Of a stretch of DNA of 64,000 bases, positions 43,937 to 53,539 are shown piece after piece. The notes under the pieces were generated by a model. It was not told the DNA's origin, did not search any database, and was given only the letters and a program-made list of their open reading frames with translations. The stretch's first letter is position 1; each line of letters opens with the position of its first letter. The stretch is from Oscillatoriaceae cyanobacterium Prado104 (GTDB lineage Bacteria; Cyanobacteriota; Cyanobacteriia; Cyanobacteriales; Microcoleaceae). The translations under genes and the position numbers were made by a program. The stretch is taken from contig JALOON010000027.1 in NCBI GenBank assembly GCA_025454405.1, forward strand, positions 1 through 64,000. Direction: 5' to 3'.

Positions 43937-44377
43937 TATCCGGTGCGATCGATCGCAATAATATTAGTTCGCAGTGCGGGATTCAGTTCGTATCCTTTAA
44001 ATTCTGCATCTGCCGGCAGTTGGTCTTGGGGATATTCTAGTATTTCTTCTCGATCTATTTTAATCGTGGCGTTCTTACTGCCTTTGCTGTGCTTTTTTGG
44101 CGTTTTTCGCTCTTTTTCTGATGAGTGCTGACTTTTGAATCCTTTGGACTTGGCTTTGATGTCTGGTTTTCCTTGTTCTCCCTTCAATCGGTTGTTTTCA
44201 TCTTTTAACCGTTGATTCTCTGACTCCAAGTCTTTGACTTTTAATTGTAATTGCTCGCTAGTGGTTCAGTAACAGCTCTACTGCCTGACGCATTGATTCG
44301 TCTGCAATTCCTTTTGGGTCAATGGTTTGCAGTATATTGGAGGATGACTTGTCTGGTGAAATAATCTTTTGCGTCAT
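43930..44377 (-). pseudogene. Truncated, frameshifted transposase N-terminus (IS66-like)
   Basis: The first part starts at 44377 (MTQKIISPDKSSSNILQTID) and ends at a stop at 44258-44260. The next frame picks up as EQLQLKVKDLESENQRLKDE, then NNRLKGEQGKPDIKAKSKGF and KKHSKGSKNATIKIDREEIL, and ends at 43930 just inside the 3' end of the SGNH gene. The leucine-zipper-like coiled coil and the lysine-rich linker are typical of the N-terminus of IS66-like cyanobacterial transposases. The catalytic DDE domain is missing. Confidence 0.75.
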
Positions 44378-44466
44378 GTGTCCTATTTTACGACACTTGG
44401 TGCACTGTGCTTACTTTTTTTCTTCTGCTACCCCTACTTATTGAGCCGATACATTTTTACTCTATT

Positions 44467-44491
44467 GTAAGGTGCGCAGCACACACCTTAC
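44467..44491. repeat. Degenerate gtaaggtgcgc hairpin
   Basis: gtaaggtg...cacaccttac, an imperfect member of the hairpin family at 12139-12163 and 36789-36808. It lies downstream of the truncated Rpn-family gene. Nothing else is seen in 44378-44514. Confidence 0.6.
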
Positions 44492-44514
44492 CGCTTGTCA
44501 AATGCTTTGCAGAG

Positions 44515-45108
44515 TTAGGATTCAGGTTGATTTTGAGGTTTGAAACGGGCCAGCAATTCAGGGCGATCGAGCTGCATAACCAGTCGCATAAATTCGATCG
44601 CTTCCAGTTGAAGTAAAGGCTCGATTATTTGAGTTAATTCTCCATCAATCTCGCCAAATTTTACTTGTAGCATACTCTCAACCATCAAGCGTTTAGTGCG
44701 CTGGGTGCCTTGCTGGATACCTTCTTGAGTCGCATCTTCAATCCGTTGCAAGTAAAGAGGTGACAGTTCCATAATTAACTCCCGATCTTCTCGATCTATA
44801 TCTTGGCGGGCTTCTAAAATTGTTCGCAGGTTGTACAACAATTCTAACGCATTCAAGCGAAAGACATTATCTGAGGGTAACTCTCGCAATTCAGCAATCG
44901 CTTGCTTCTGAACGTTTCCTTTGCCTAAAATCCTCAGCCACAAAGTTTCTGGAGTGCGGGGCAGTTGGTGGATCGCAATAATTGCTGCTTTCAGAGATGG
45001 AGGCATAAAATAAACCCCACTTACCCAATTTTCCAGATTGAGTATTGCTCCAAATCCAGCTAGTATCGTATCGGAAACTGTCGGCGACAGTATCCAAAGT
45101 TGGGACAA
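44515..45108 (-). pseudogene. N-terminally truncated Rpn/PD-(D/E)XK nuclease-family (DUF2887/DUF4351-like) protein
   Basis: The 197 residues match the C-terminal two thirds of a protein family very common in filamentous cyanobacteria: QLWILSPTVSDTILAGFGAIL, GVYFMPPSLKAAIIAIHQLP, TPETLWLRILGKGNVQKQAI and LELLYNLRTILEARQDID, ending in a Q/E-rich coiled part. The in-frame sequence before the TTG start still reads TRIAEAD, as expected of the family, and then hits a stop inside the gagtttt repeat array (45134-45215). The N-terminal nuclease domain with its catalytic acidic residues is gone, so it is not expected to cut DNA. Confidence 0.8.
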
Positions 45109-45133
45109 GTCCGCCTCTGCAATCCGGGTATTT

Positions 45134-45215
45134 TAAGGAGTTTTGAGTTTTGAATTTTGAGTTTTGAGTTAAAGATAGTTATTAATTCAAAACTCAAAAC
45201 TCAAAACTTAGAACT
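45134..45215. repeat. gagtttt array with inverted copy
   Basis: aaggagttttgagttttgaa on the left and ctcaaaactcaaaactcaaa on the right give a large inverted repeat around ttaaagatagttattaatt. Its right end overlaps the last codons of the small gene at 45201-45617, and its left end is the truncation point of the Rpn-family gene. Confidence 0.85.
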
Positions 45216-45617
45216 CTCGAAAACTGTCAACTGCTTGCAGCATTTACCCTCGCAGTTGCGGCGGCTGCGAATGCAACCGTACTCCTCGAAACGCTGGCTG
45301 TGTTTCCGAACTGTAGGATAGGCAATTAAATATAATGGAATTCCGGTTAATTTGTAAAACAATCGACCCGCAGCATGCAGAATATCCCAAATTTCACTCA
45401 AATTAGGCTCGCTAACAAACTCACCTATTTCATCTTTTAAGGCAAGCCACTGCGATCGCACCGTACAATCGTGGCAATTATCAAATGCCGACATACCTTT
45501 TTGGTAGTTTTGCAACATTTTATTCATAAATTCAATCAAATTCGCCTTGCCTCTGATAATATCATCAGAAGTTACTCTGAAATAACTATTATCCGGTCTT
45601 TTAAGGAAACCAGCCAT
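45201..45617 (-). CDS. Hypothetical protein with cysteine-rich C-terminus
   Basis: A 138-aa protein I do not recognise. It is charged and helical in the first 100 residues ([40 protein letters not shown]) and ends with a cysteine-rich segment ([16 protein letters not shown]). Two further cysteines sit at FDNCHDCTV, so metal binding is possible. The start codon ATG (45617) shares two bases with the proS start codon on the other strand; MNKMLQNYQ further in (about 45527) is an alternative start that would avoid this. The last few codons lie in the gagtttt repeat, so the original C-terminus may have been replaced. Confidence 0.55.
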   Translation of the reverse strand: MAGFLKRPDNSYFRVTSDDIIRGKANLIEFMNKMLQNYQKGMSAFDNCHDCTVRSQWLALKDEIGEFVSEPNLSEIWDILHAAGRLFYKLTGIPLYLIAYPTVRKHSQRFEEYGCIRSRRNCEGKCCKQLTVFESSKF

Positions 45618-47421
45618 GCGACTCTCTCAAATGCTTTTTGTCACCCTGCGCGAAGATCCGGCAGAAGCAGAAATTCCCAGCCACAAATTATTGCTGCGTG
45701 CGGGATACATCCGGCGCATCGGCAGTGGTGTTTATGCTTACCTTCCTTTGATGTGGCGGGTTTTGAAAAAAGTTTCTCAAATTGTACGCGAAGAAATGGA
45801 CGCTACAGGCGCTCAAGAATGCCTGCTACCGCAACTGCAACCTGCTGATTTGTGGCGGGAATCCGGCCGCTGGGATACTTACACGAAAGCTGAAGGTATT
45901 ATGTTTGCCCTTACTGACAGGCAACAGCGAGAATTGGGATTAGGGCCGACTCACGAAGAAGTGATTACTACAATTGCTAAAGATATGGTGCGATCGTACC
46001 GGCAGTTGCCTTTACACTTGTATCAAATTCAAACTAAATTTCGGGATGAAATTCGCCCGAGATTTGGGTTGATGCGCGGCCGCGAGTTCATTATGAAAGA
46101 TGGTTATTCTTTCCATACTAATGAAGAAAGTTTGAAAAAAACTTATCAGGATATGGCAAAAGCTTACAGCAATATGCTGCGCCGATCGGGCTTGCAATTC
46201 CGCGCTGTGGAAGCTGATTCTGGGGCGATCGGCGGTTCGGGTTCCCAAGAGTTTATGGTATTGGCTGACGCGGGAGAAGATGAAGTTCTCTATACTGAAG
46301 ACGGTCAGTATGCTGCTAATGTGGAAAAGGCTGTAGCGCTGCCTGCCGACGCAGAAACTTCAACCTTTACAACTTTTGAAAAGCGGGAAACTCCGGGAAG
46401 TGAAACTATTGAAAAAGTTTGCAAATTCCTCAAATGTTCGCCGACTCAAATTGTCAAAAATGTGCTTTACCAAGCAGTTTACGACAGCGGAATTACTGTT
46501 TTAGTATTGGTCAGCATTCGGGGCGATCGGGATGTGAATGATGTAAAATTGCTGAATGAATTAACCAAGTTGGCGGGAAATTATCAAGCAAAAACAGTGT
46601 TGTTTTTGACCGTTCCCGATGCTCAAGAGCAGCAAAAATGGGCAGCAAAATCTCTGCCTCTCGGCTACATAGCTCCCGATATCGGCGATAATTTCATAGC
46701 GGGCAGCAAAGAGGTAAATGCTAAGTTTTTGCGGTTGGTCGATCGCACGGCAATTGACCTAAAAAACTTTGTTACTGGCGCTAACGAATCGGGATATCAC
46801 GTTGTCGGGGCTAATTGGGGTAAAGAATTTCAATTACCAGAAATTGCGGTCGATGTTAACAAAGCCAAAAAGGGCGATCGGGCAGTTCACAATCCCGAAC
46901 AAACATTGCAAAGTGCGAGGGGAATTGAAGTCGGTCACATCTTCCAATTAGGTACGAAATACTCTCAAGCCATGGGCGCTACTTACACCAACGAACAAGG
47001 TGAAGAAATGCCCTTAATTATGGGTTGCTACGGTGTCGGCGTGTCGCGTTTAGCTCAATCCGCTGTCGAGCAATCCTACGACAAAGATGGCATAATTTGG
47101 CCGGTAGCGATCGCCCCCTATCACGCCATCATCTGCATCCCGAATATTTCCGACTCCCAACAAGTAGAAGTCGCCGAAAAACTCTATGCAGAATTGAATC
47201 GATCGGGCATTGAAACGATGCTGGACGATCGCGACGAACGAGCTGGAGTTAAATTTAAAGATGCAGATTTAATCGGCATTCCCTATCGAATTGTGACCGG
47301 CCGTTCCTTAAAAGAAGGCAAAGTTGAAGTTGTCGAAAGAGCAACTAAAAAATCTCAGGAAATCTCCATTGATGAAGTTTCTGCTACTTTAAAACAATGG
47401 ATTGAGGTTGCGGTTGCGTAA
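45616..47421 (+). CDS. proS: Prolyl-tRNA synthetase
   Basis: Class II aminoacyl-tRNA synthetase that charges tRNA-Pro. The bacterial-type architecture is present: N-terminal [19 protein letters not shown], motif 1 region with [18 protein letters not shown], motif 2 [19 protein letters not shown], an editing INS domain (about residues 225-405), motif 3 [17 protein letters not shown], and the C-terminal anticodon-binding domain ending KQWIEVAVA. Length 601 aa is normal. A ribosome-binding site aagga lies at 45603-45607, inside the coding sequence of the divergent small gene if that gene's long start is used. Confidence 0.97.
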   Translation: MRLSQMLFVTLREDPAEAEIPSHKLLLRAGYIRRIGSGVYAYLPLMWRVLKKVSQIVREEMDATGAQECLLPQLQPADLWRESGRWDTYTKAEGIMFALTDRQQRELGLGPTHEEVITTIAKDMVRSYRQLPLHLYQIQTKFRDEIRPRFGLMRGREFIMKDGYSFHTNEESLKKTYQDMAKAYSNMLRRSGLQFRAVEADSGAIGGSGSQEFMVLADAGEDEVLYTEDGQYAANVEKAVALPADAETSTFTTFEKRETPGSETIEKVCKFLKCSPTQIVKNVLYQAVYDSGITVLVLVSIRGDRDVNDVKLLNELTKLAGNYQAKTVLFLTVPDAQEQQKWAAKSLPLGYIAPDIGDNFIAGSKEVNAKFLRLVDRTAIDLKNFVTGANESGYHVVGANWGKEFQLPEIAVDVNKAKKGDRAVHNPEQTLQSARGIEVGHIFQLGTKYSQAMGATYTNEQGEEMPLIMGCYGVGVSRLAQSAVEQSYDKDGIIWPVAIAPYHAIICIPNISDSQQVEVAEKLYAELNRSGIETMLDDRDERAGVKFKDADLIGIPYRIVTGRSLKEGKVEVVERATKKSQEISIDEVSATLKQWIEVAVA

Positions 47422-47429
47422 GTTCGATC

Positions 47430-47554
47430 GCAGATGCCCCTAAATCCCCCTTAAAAATGGGGACTTTAACACTCTCGATCTTCCTTCTTGTTCTCCTTTA
47501 AAAACGGAGATTTTAACGCTCTTACTCCCCCCCTTTTTAAGGGGGGCTGGTGGG
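47430..47554. repeat. Left part of a dispersed repeat interrupted by a MITE-like element
   Basis: gatgcccctaaatccccc, then aaaaatggggactttaac, then ctccccccctttttaagggg and ggctggtggg. It matches 39829-39910 and continues after the inserted element at 47699 (ggctggtgggggatct), which dates the insertion as later than the repeat. Confidence 0.8.
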
Positions 47555-47698
47555 CAGGGCTGTTTCATTCTCTTGTAGGGGCTGCCCCCCGTGGCTGCCC
47601 CAATGCCTGAAATGACGAAAAATTGTCGGTGGGGGGGGGCGGGCACGGGGGCACCGCCCCTACAGAAACCTCGTTTTCCGGAGAATGAAACAGCCCTG
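47555..47698. mobile_element. 144-bp MITE-like element with 18-bp perfect terminal inverted repeats
   Basis: Left end cagggctgtttcattctc (47555-47572) and right end gagaatgaaacagccctg (47681-47698) are perfect inverted repeats. The 10 bases ggctggtggg flank it directly on both sides (47545-47554 and 47699-47708), as expected of a target-site duplication. The interior carries gtaggggc...gcccctac repeats and no coding capacity, so it must be moved by a transposase encoded elsewhere. Interior fragments resembling it lie at 59652-59720. Nothing else is seen between 47709 and 47903. Confidence 0.8.
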
Positions 47699-47903
47699 GG
47701 CTGGTGGGGGATCTAAAGAGCTTGAAAACATACCCCAGACTCCTGTAAACGCCAACCTCCATACAACTAAATGCCTCCTGCAACAGCAGCGCTTCCCTCC
47801 ACTGTCGAGCCTCCTGCAATTGGCGATCGAATTTTTGCGTAAATCTTATCAAGCATAGCAGCGCATCATACCAAGACTGTCACACGACTTTTCACAACTC
47901 AAT

Positions 47904-50900
47904 ATGAATCTGAATTTAAATCGGTTTCTTCGCTTCCCTCAATCCAGAATTTGGCGGTACTTTACTCAAGTAGCTGTATTGGCAGTAGCTTACGCAATAG
48001 GGGCGCGGCTCGCATTCTCAATTCAAGGTATCAATCCCTTCGCTTCCTCCGTATGGCCGCCTGCAGGAATTGCTATAGCCGGACTGTTATTGTTTGGTAG
48101 AAAAGTGTGGCCTGCGCTAATTTTAGGTGTATATTTGCTGAATTTTAACAATCCAGCCGAACAAATATTTGCGATTTGGCTGGGGGGAAATATCGGCGCT
48201 GTTTTGCAAGCTGTTTTTGCAGTAACTGCCCTGCGCTGGGTACGTTTTCGTCCGTCTCTCGAACGTTTGAAAGATGTAGTTAATTTAGTTTTAATTGGTG
48301 GTTTAATTTCCACTCAAATTAGTTGTACTGTTGGCGCGCTTTCCGTATATTTAGCTGGCAAAACAGATTTAGCAGGCTACTGGTCTACTCGTTGGAATTG
48401 GTGGTTGGGAGATACAATGGGAGTTTTAATTGTGACTCCTTTAATTTTAATATTTGCTCGATCCAAAGCTACGGACGATCGCTTAAAAAGACCGAGAAAA
48501 CGCAATACCAGCTATTTCTTTTGGCGGGCAATTTGGTTGATCTTATTAATCGGGTTAAGTTTGGTTGTTTTTGAGTCAAAAAATGCAGATGCTATTTCTC
48601 GCTATCCGCTGGAATACTTGCCATTTCCTTTAATCATTTGGGCAGCCATTCAATTCGGTCAGCGAGCCTCAGTTATGGCATCGTTAATCGTCTCTAGTAT
48701 CGCTATCTTGGGTAGTTCTCACGGCAGGGGACCGTTTATCGCCAAAGCGGATAATATCGGTCAAGCTATCTTATTTTTGCAGGCTTTTATGGCTGTAATT
48801 ACGATTACTTCTTTGTTATTGGCGGCGACGGTAGCCGAACGCGCTGCTGCTGAAAATTCCCTGCGATCGAGCGAAATTAAATATCGCGAACTTGTGGAAA
48901 ATGCTAACAGTATTATTGTAAAACTCGACCCGGAAGGCAGAATTACTTTTTTTAACGAGTTTGCGGAAATATTTTTTGGATACACTCAGGAAGAAGTTCT
49001 GGGAAAAAGTGCATTAGAAACAATTATTGCCCCGATAGACAGCAATGGAAATAATTTAGAATTGATTTATAATAAACTCGTGCAAAATCCCGATAAATTT
49101 ACCAATTATGAAAATGAAAATATCCGGCGCAACGGGGAACGAGTTTGGTTGTCTTGGGCAAACAAACCGCTGGTAAATGAAGCAGGGGAACTTACGGGCA
49201 TCCTTTGCATCGGCACGGATATTACCGAACGCAGGAAAGCTGAAATCGCCTTGCAAAAGCTGAATGAAGAACTCGAACAGCGAGTCAAACAGCGGACGAA
49301 TGCTTTGCAGCAAAGCGAAATTCAGTTACAAAAACAGAAGTCCGCATTGATTGAATTGGCGAAGAACAAAGCCCTGAATCGGGGAGATTTGCAAACAGCT
49401 TTGCGAGAAATAACGGAAACTGCCAGTCGAACTTTAGAAGTTGCCCGATCGAGCGTGTGGCTGTACGATGAAACTCGATCTAAACTTGAATGTCTCGATT
49501 TGTTCGATCGAAATTTGAACCAACACGCGCAGGGTCTAGAATTAACAGTAACAGCAACTGACTATCCTGCATATTTTAAAGCGCTGCAGGAAGAGCGGGC
49601 AATTGCTGCTTTTGACGCGCAAAACGATTTTAGAACTAGAGAATTTGCCGAATTTTATCTGATACCGAACGGCATCACTTCTATGTTAGATACTCCGATT
49701 CAAATCGGCGGTACAACAGCCGGAGTTTTCTGTTTGGAACAGGTAGGAACGCCCCGCTATTGGACGATTGAAGAGCAAAGTTTTGCTGTTTCTCTAGCAG
49801 ATTCTGTGACTTTTGCAGTGGAAGCGCGGGAACGCCAGCGGGCAGAAGAAGCGCTGCGACAAGCTGAAGAGAAATATCGCAGCATTTTTGAAAACGCGAT
49901 CGTCGGCATTTTTCAAACTACTCCAGATGGCGAATATCTCAGCGCCAATCCTGCTTTGCTGCGCATTTTCGGTTACGGTTCTCGCGAGGAACTAATCGGG
50001 ACATTAACTGATGTCAGCCAACAGCTTTATGTCGATCCAAATCGCAGAGCAGAAGTTGTTCAGTTGCTACAAGAAAAAGGCAAAGTATCGGATTTGGAAT
50101 CTCAAATTTACCGTCGAGATGGCAGCATTATTTGGATTTCAGAAAATACTTATACCGTGCGCGATCGCTACGGAAATTTGCTGTACTATGAAGGTACGGT
50201 TCAAGATATTACAACTCGCAAACAAGCAGAAGTAGCTTTGCATTTTGAACGAGAGCGATCGGACCGCCTCTTGCTAAATATTTTACCGCAGCCGATCGCC
50301 GATCGCTTGAAACAAGACCAAAGTATTATCGCCGATACTTTTGGTGAAGTAACTGTATTGTTTGCCGACATTGTAGGTTTTACTAAACTCAGTTCGCAAG
50401 TTTCGCCGACGGAATTAGTTTCGCTGTTAAATGAGATTTTTTCAACATTTGACCAGCTAGCAGAAAAGCACGGGTTAGAAAAAATTAAAACAATCGGTGA
50501 CGCTTACATGGTAGTAGGAGGATTGCCTATGCCCCGCAGCGATTGTGCGGAAGCAATCGCCGAAATGGCCCTCGACATGCAGCAGGCTGTTGCCCAATTC
50601 AGCAACACGCACAGTCAAATTTTCAGCATTAGAATTGGCATCAATAGCGGGCCGGTAGTTGCGGGAGTTATCGGCATCAAAAAATTCATCTACGACTTGT
50701 GGGGAGACACCGTAAACACTGCTTCGCGCATGGAATCCCACGGCTTGCCGGGACGGATTCAAGTGACATCTGAAACTTATCAGATCTTGCAGGATAAATT
50801 TTTATTTGAAAGTCGCGGCATAATTGAAGTTAAAGGTAAGGGTATGATGCATACGTATTGGCTGGATGGTAGAAAATTAGCTAGCGACCAATTAAACTGA
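47904..50900 (+). CDS. MASE1 - PAS - GAF - PAS - adenylate cyclase, 998 aa
   Basis: Class III nucleotide cyclase. Residues about 15-300 are a MASE1 membrane sensor with about eight helices (SVWPPAGIAIAGLLLFG, NWWLGDTMGVLIVTPLIL). PAS (about 325-445), GAF (about 475-640) and PAS (about 650-775) follow. The catalytic domain (about 800-985) keeps both metal aspartates (LFADIVGFT, TIGDAYMVVGG), the adenine-selecting lysine (EKIKTIGDAYM) and aspartate (FIYDLWGDTVN), and NTASRMES with the transition-state Asn and Arg. The K/D pair predicts cAMP rather than cGMP. The signal for MASE1 is unknown. It is paired with a shorter paralogue just downstream. Confidence 0.94.
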   Translation: MNLNLNRFLRFPQSRIWRYFTQVAVLAVAYAIGARLAFSIQGINPFASSVWPPAGIAIAGLLLFGRKVWPALILGVYLLNFNNPAEQIFAIWLGGNIGAVLQAVFAVTALRWVRFRPSLERLKDVVNLVLIGGLISTQISCTVGALSVYLAGKTDLAGYWSTRWNWWLGDTMGVLIVTPLILIFARSKATDDRLKRPRKRNTSYFFWRAIWLILLIGLSLVVFESKNADAISRYPLEYLPFPLIIWAAIQFGQRASVMASLIVSSIAILGSSHGRGPFIAKADNIGQAILFLQAFMAVITITSLLLAATVAERAAAENSLRSSEIKYRELVENANSIIVKLDPEGRITFFNEFAEIFFGYTQEEVLGKSALETIIAPIDSNGNNLELIYNKLVQNPDKFTNYENENIRRNGERVWLSWANKPLVNEAGELTGILCIGTDITERRKAEIALQKLNEELEQRVKQRTNALQQSEIQLQKQKSALIELAKNKALNRGDLQTALREITETASRTLEVARSSVWLYDETRSKLECLDLFDRNLNQHAQGLELTVTATDYPAYFKALQEERAIAAFDAQNDFRTREFAEFYLIPNGITSMLDTPIQIGGTTAGVFCLEQVGTPRYWTIEEQSFAVSLADSVTFAVEARERQRAEEALRQAEEKYRSIFENAIVGIFQTTPDGEYLSANPALLRIFGYGSREELIGTLTDVSQQLYVDPNRRAEVVQLLQEKGKVSDLESQIYRRDGSIIWISENTYTVRDRYGNLLYYEGTVQDITTRKQAEVALHFERERSDRLLLNILPQPIADRLKQDQSIIADTFGEVTVLFADIVGFTKLSSQVSPTELVSLLNEIFSTFDQLAEKHGLEKIKTIGDAYMVVGGLPMPRSDCAEAIAEMALDMQQAVAQFSNTHSQIFSIRIGINSGPVVAGVIGIKKFIYDLWGDTVNTASRMESHGLPGRIQVTSETYQILQDKFLFESRGIIEVKGKGMMHTYWLDGRKLASDQLN

Positions 50901-51228
50901 TATGCCCCAAAAGTATGGAATTACAGACAAGCTTCAAACTTTTATCTAAAATTGTGTCCGATATACCGCACGATCGCTCGATCGCCATCAAGTTAGCTGG
51001 CACTCAGGAAACAAGCACGCGGGAATTTGCCGGCTAAAATCCTCACTAAAAACTGTTCTCGATCGCGGTTTTTAGAAAGTCCGCGATCTGGCAAACTTTT
51101 GCTGTTTGACGCGCTACAGATTGCGAGGGGGGGCGATCGCGATCTCTGACGTTCGCACTGTCAACCGTCAACTGTCAACTCTCTTCTTCCTTGAACATCT
51201 CAAGTTTCAAGTTTTAAATAGGAGTGAT
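50901..51228. other. Intergenic region between the two cyclase genes
   Basis: No gene seen. A caaccgtcaactgtcaactc repeat lies at about 51162-51181. The ribosome-binding site aggagtg (51220-51226) precedes the second cyclase. The region is long enough for a separate promoter. Confidence 0.4.
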
Positions 51229-53292
51229 ATGCAACAGAAAATAAATCTGTTTCTGCGACTTTTTCCGTCTAAAAATTGGCAATATCTAGCACAAGTAGCA
51301 CTACTTGCTTTGCTGTATGCTTTGGGAGCAAAACTAGCAACTTCAATTCCCGGCGTGAATAAATTAGCAACCTGCGTCTGGCCTCCCGCAGGAATTGCCC
51401 AAGCCGCAGTTTTATTGTTCGGGTGGCGCGTTTGGCCGGGAATAGCTTTAGGCGTGTTCTTGTTCGATACTATCAATCTGAATGTCTCTTTATTAAATGG
51501 ATTTATGAGTGCTGTAGGGGCTTGCATGCAAGCTTTTTGCGCTTTTAAGTTACTGAAATACTTTAAGTTTCGCACCTCGATCGATCGCCTAATTGATGTA
51601 GTCAATTTAGTTGTTTGGGGTGCTGTAGTTGCCACTCAAATCAACTGCACTTTCGGTACATTGCGCCTGTGCGTGACTGGTTTGGTGGAGTGGAGCGAAT
51701 ATTGGCAAACTCGATGGAATTGGTATACTGGCGATACATTGGGAGTTTTAATTTTTACTCCCCTGCTGTTAATTTTAGCTAAAAAACAAAAGGAACAAGA
51801 TTCGCTAATTGCCGAAAATAAAACCCTGAAAAGTCATTTGTGGACGGGACTCTGCTTGCTATCAACGATCGCGGTGAGTTGGCTGGTATTTAACTCCGAC
51901 GACAAAGGCGATCTCGCCGGCTATCCCCTGGAATATTTACCATTTCCCTTAGTAATTTGGGCAACCATTAAATTCGGCCAGCGCGGGGCTGTTATTTCAT
52001 CTTTTATTGTATCCAGTATTGCCATCTGGGGAGGTTCTCAGGGTTTAGGTCCTTTTATTTCCAAATCCGAAAATATTAATGAAGCCATCTTATTTTTGCA
52101 GGCTTTTATGAGCGTAATTGTGATTACCTCGCTGATGCTGGCTGCAACAGTAACCGAACGCGCAGCCGCCGAGGATTCGCTGCGGGAGAGCGAAATCAAA
52201 TATCGGGAATTGGTGGAAAATGCTAACAGCATTATTTTAAAATTGGACACGGAAGGCAATATTACATTTTTCAACGAATTCGCCCAGAAATTTTTCGGTT
52301 ATGCAGAAGCAGAAATACTCGGTAAAAATGCAGTTGGCACGATTGTTCCCGAAACAGATACAGCAGGAAACGATTTGGCATTACTATTGAGCGATATTTT
52401 ACATCACCCCGAACAGTATGCGAAAAATGAAAATGAAAGCATCCTGCGCGACGGATCTCGCGTGTGGGTTTCCTGGGCAAATAAACCGCTGTTTGATGCT
52501 GGGGGAAAGTTCGAGGGACTGCTAGCGATCGGTACGGATATCACGGATCGCAGGCGGGCTGAAATGCAGCTTTACCAACTAAATGAAGAGTTAGAATCTA
52601 GAGTAGAAGAACGCACGATGGCTTTGAACGCTACTTTAAACGCGCTGCGAGTGCAGCAGCAACAATCAGAACGCTTGTTGTTGAATATTTTACCAGAAGA
52701 AATAGCCAACCGCCTCAAACAGGGAGACAGCACGATCGCCGATACTTTTATGGAAGCTACGGTATTATTTGCCGATATTGTAGGCTTTACTCAATTGAGC
52801 GAGCGAGTTTCACCAACGGAATTAGTATCTTTGTTAAATGAGATTTTTTCAACTTTCGACCAACTAGCAGAAAGGCACGGACTGGAAAAAATTAAGACTA
52901 TCGGCGATGCTTACATGGTAGTAGGAGGATTGCCAACACCGCGCGCCGATCATGCAGAAGCGATCGCCGAAATGGCCCTCGACATGCAGCAGGCTGTTAT
53001 CCAATTTAGCAAAAAGCTCGATCGAGATGTCAGCATCAGAATCGGCATCAACAGCGGTCCGGTAGTTGCGGGAGTTATCGGCATCAAAAAATTCATTTAC
53101 GACTTGTGGGGAGACACAGTTAATACAGCTTCCCGCATGGAATCTCACAGCTTGCCGGGGTACATTCAAGTCACATCTGCAACTTATCAGATATTGCAGG
53201 ATAAGTATTTATTTGAAAGCCGCGGCAGCATTGAAGTTAAAGGTAAAGGTTACATGAATACTTATTTATTGCAATGTAGAAAATGGCTGTAG
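51229..53292 (+). CDS. MASE1 - PAS - adenylate cyclase, 687 aa
   Basis: Start chosen at the ATG preceded by aggagtgat, giving MQQKINLFLRLFPSKNWQYL; an open frame extends 41 codons upstream without family resemblance. The MASE1 domain (about 10-300), one PAS domain (about 320-440) and the cyclase domain (about 490-680) align closely with the upstream paralogue, but the GAF and second PAS are absent. Catalytic residues are the same: LFADIVGFTQLS, KIKTIGDAYM, FIYDLWGDTVN and NTASRMES, so cAMP formation is predicted. The C-terminal 200 residues are almost identical in the two proteins, suggesting recent duplication or gene conversion. Confidence 0.94.
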   Translation: MQQKINLFLRLFPSKNWQYLAQVALLALLYALGAKLATSIPGVNKLATCVWPPAGIAQAAVLLFGWRVWPGIALGVFLFDTINLNVSLLNGFMSAVGACMQAFCAFKLLKYFKFRTSIDRLIDVVNLVVWGAVVATQINCTFGTLRLCVTGLVEWSEYWQTRWNWYTGDTLGVLIFTPLLLILAKKQKEQDSLIAENKTLKSHLWTGLCLLSTIAVSWLVFNSDDKGDLAGYPLEYLPFPLVIWATIKFGQRGAVISSFIVSSIAIWGGSQGLGPFISKSENINEAILFLQAFMSVIVITSLMLAATVTERAAAEDSLRESEIKYRELVENANSIILKLDTEGNITFFNEFAQKFFGYAEAEILGKNAVGTIVPETDTAGNDLALLLSDILHHPEQYAKNENESILRDGSRVWVSWANKPLFDAGGKFEGLLAIGTDITDRRRAEMQLYQLNEELESRVEERTMALNATLNALRVQQQQSERLLLNILPEEIANRLKQGDSTIADTFMEATVLFADIVGFTQLSERVSPTELVSLLNEIFSTFDQLAERHGLEKIKTIGDAYMVVGGLPTPRADHAEAIAEMALDMQQAVIQFSKKLDRDVSIRIGINSGPVVAGVIGIKKFIYDLWGDTVNTASRMESHSLPGYIQVTSATYQILQDKYLFESRGSIEVKGKGYMNTYLLQCRKWL

Positions 53293-53539
53293 TAAAGGTT
53301 CGCAGTAGGGACTTCAGTTGTTTTTCGATCGCGCGCAGCCTCCTCCATTAGTTAAAATATATTGCGTCAGTGCGTGCAATTACTTAAATAGCTTGTGTAG
53401 CAACCGTGAAAAAAGCCAACATAATTAACAGTTATTCGGAAGATTGGCAGTAGTTGAAAAGCAAGCTGTTTAATGATAAAGTTAGAGTAAGTTTGCGGGC
53501 AAGAGACGTAATATCTGCTGCGTCAGTTAAATAGAAACT

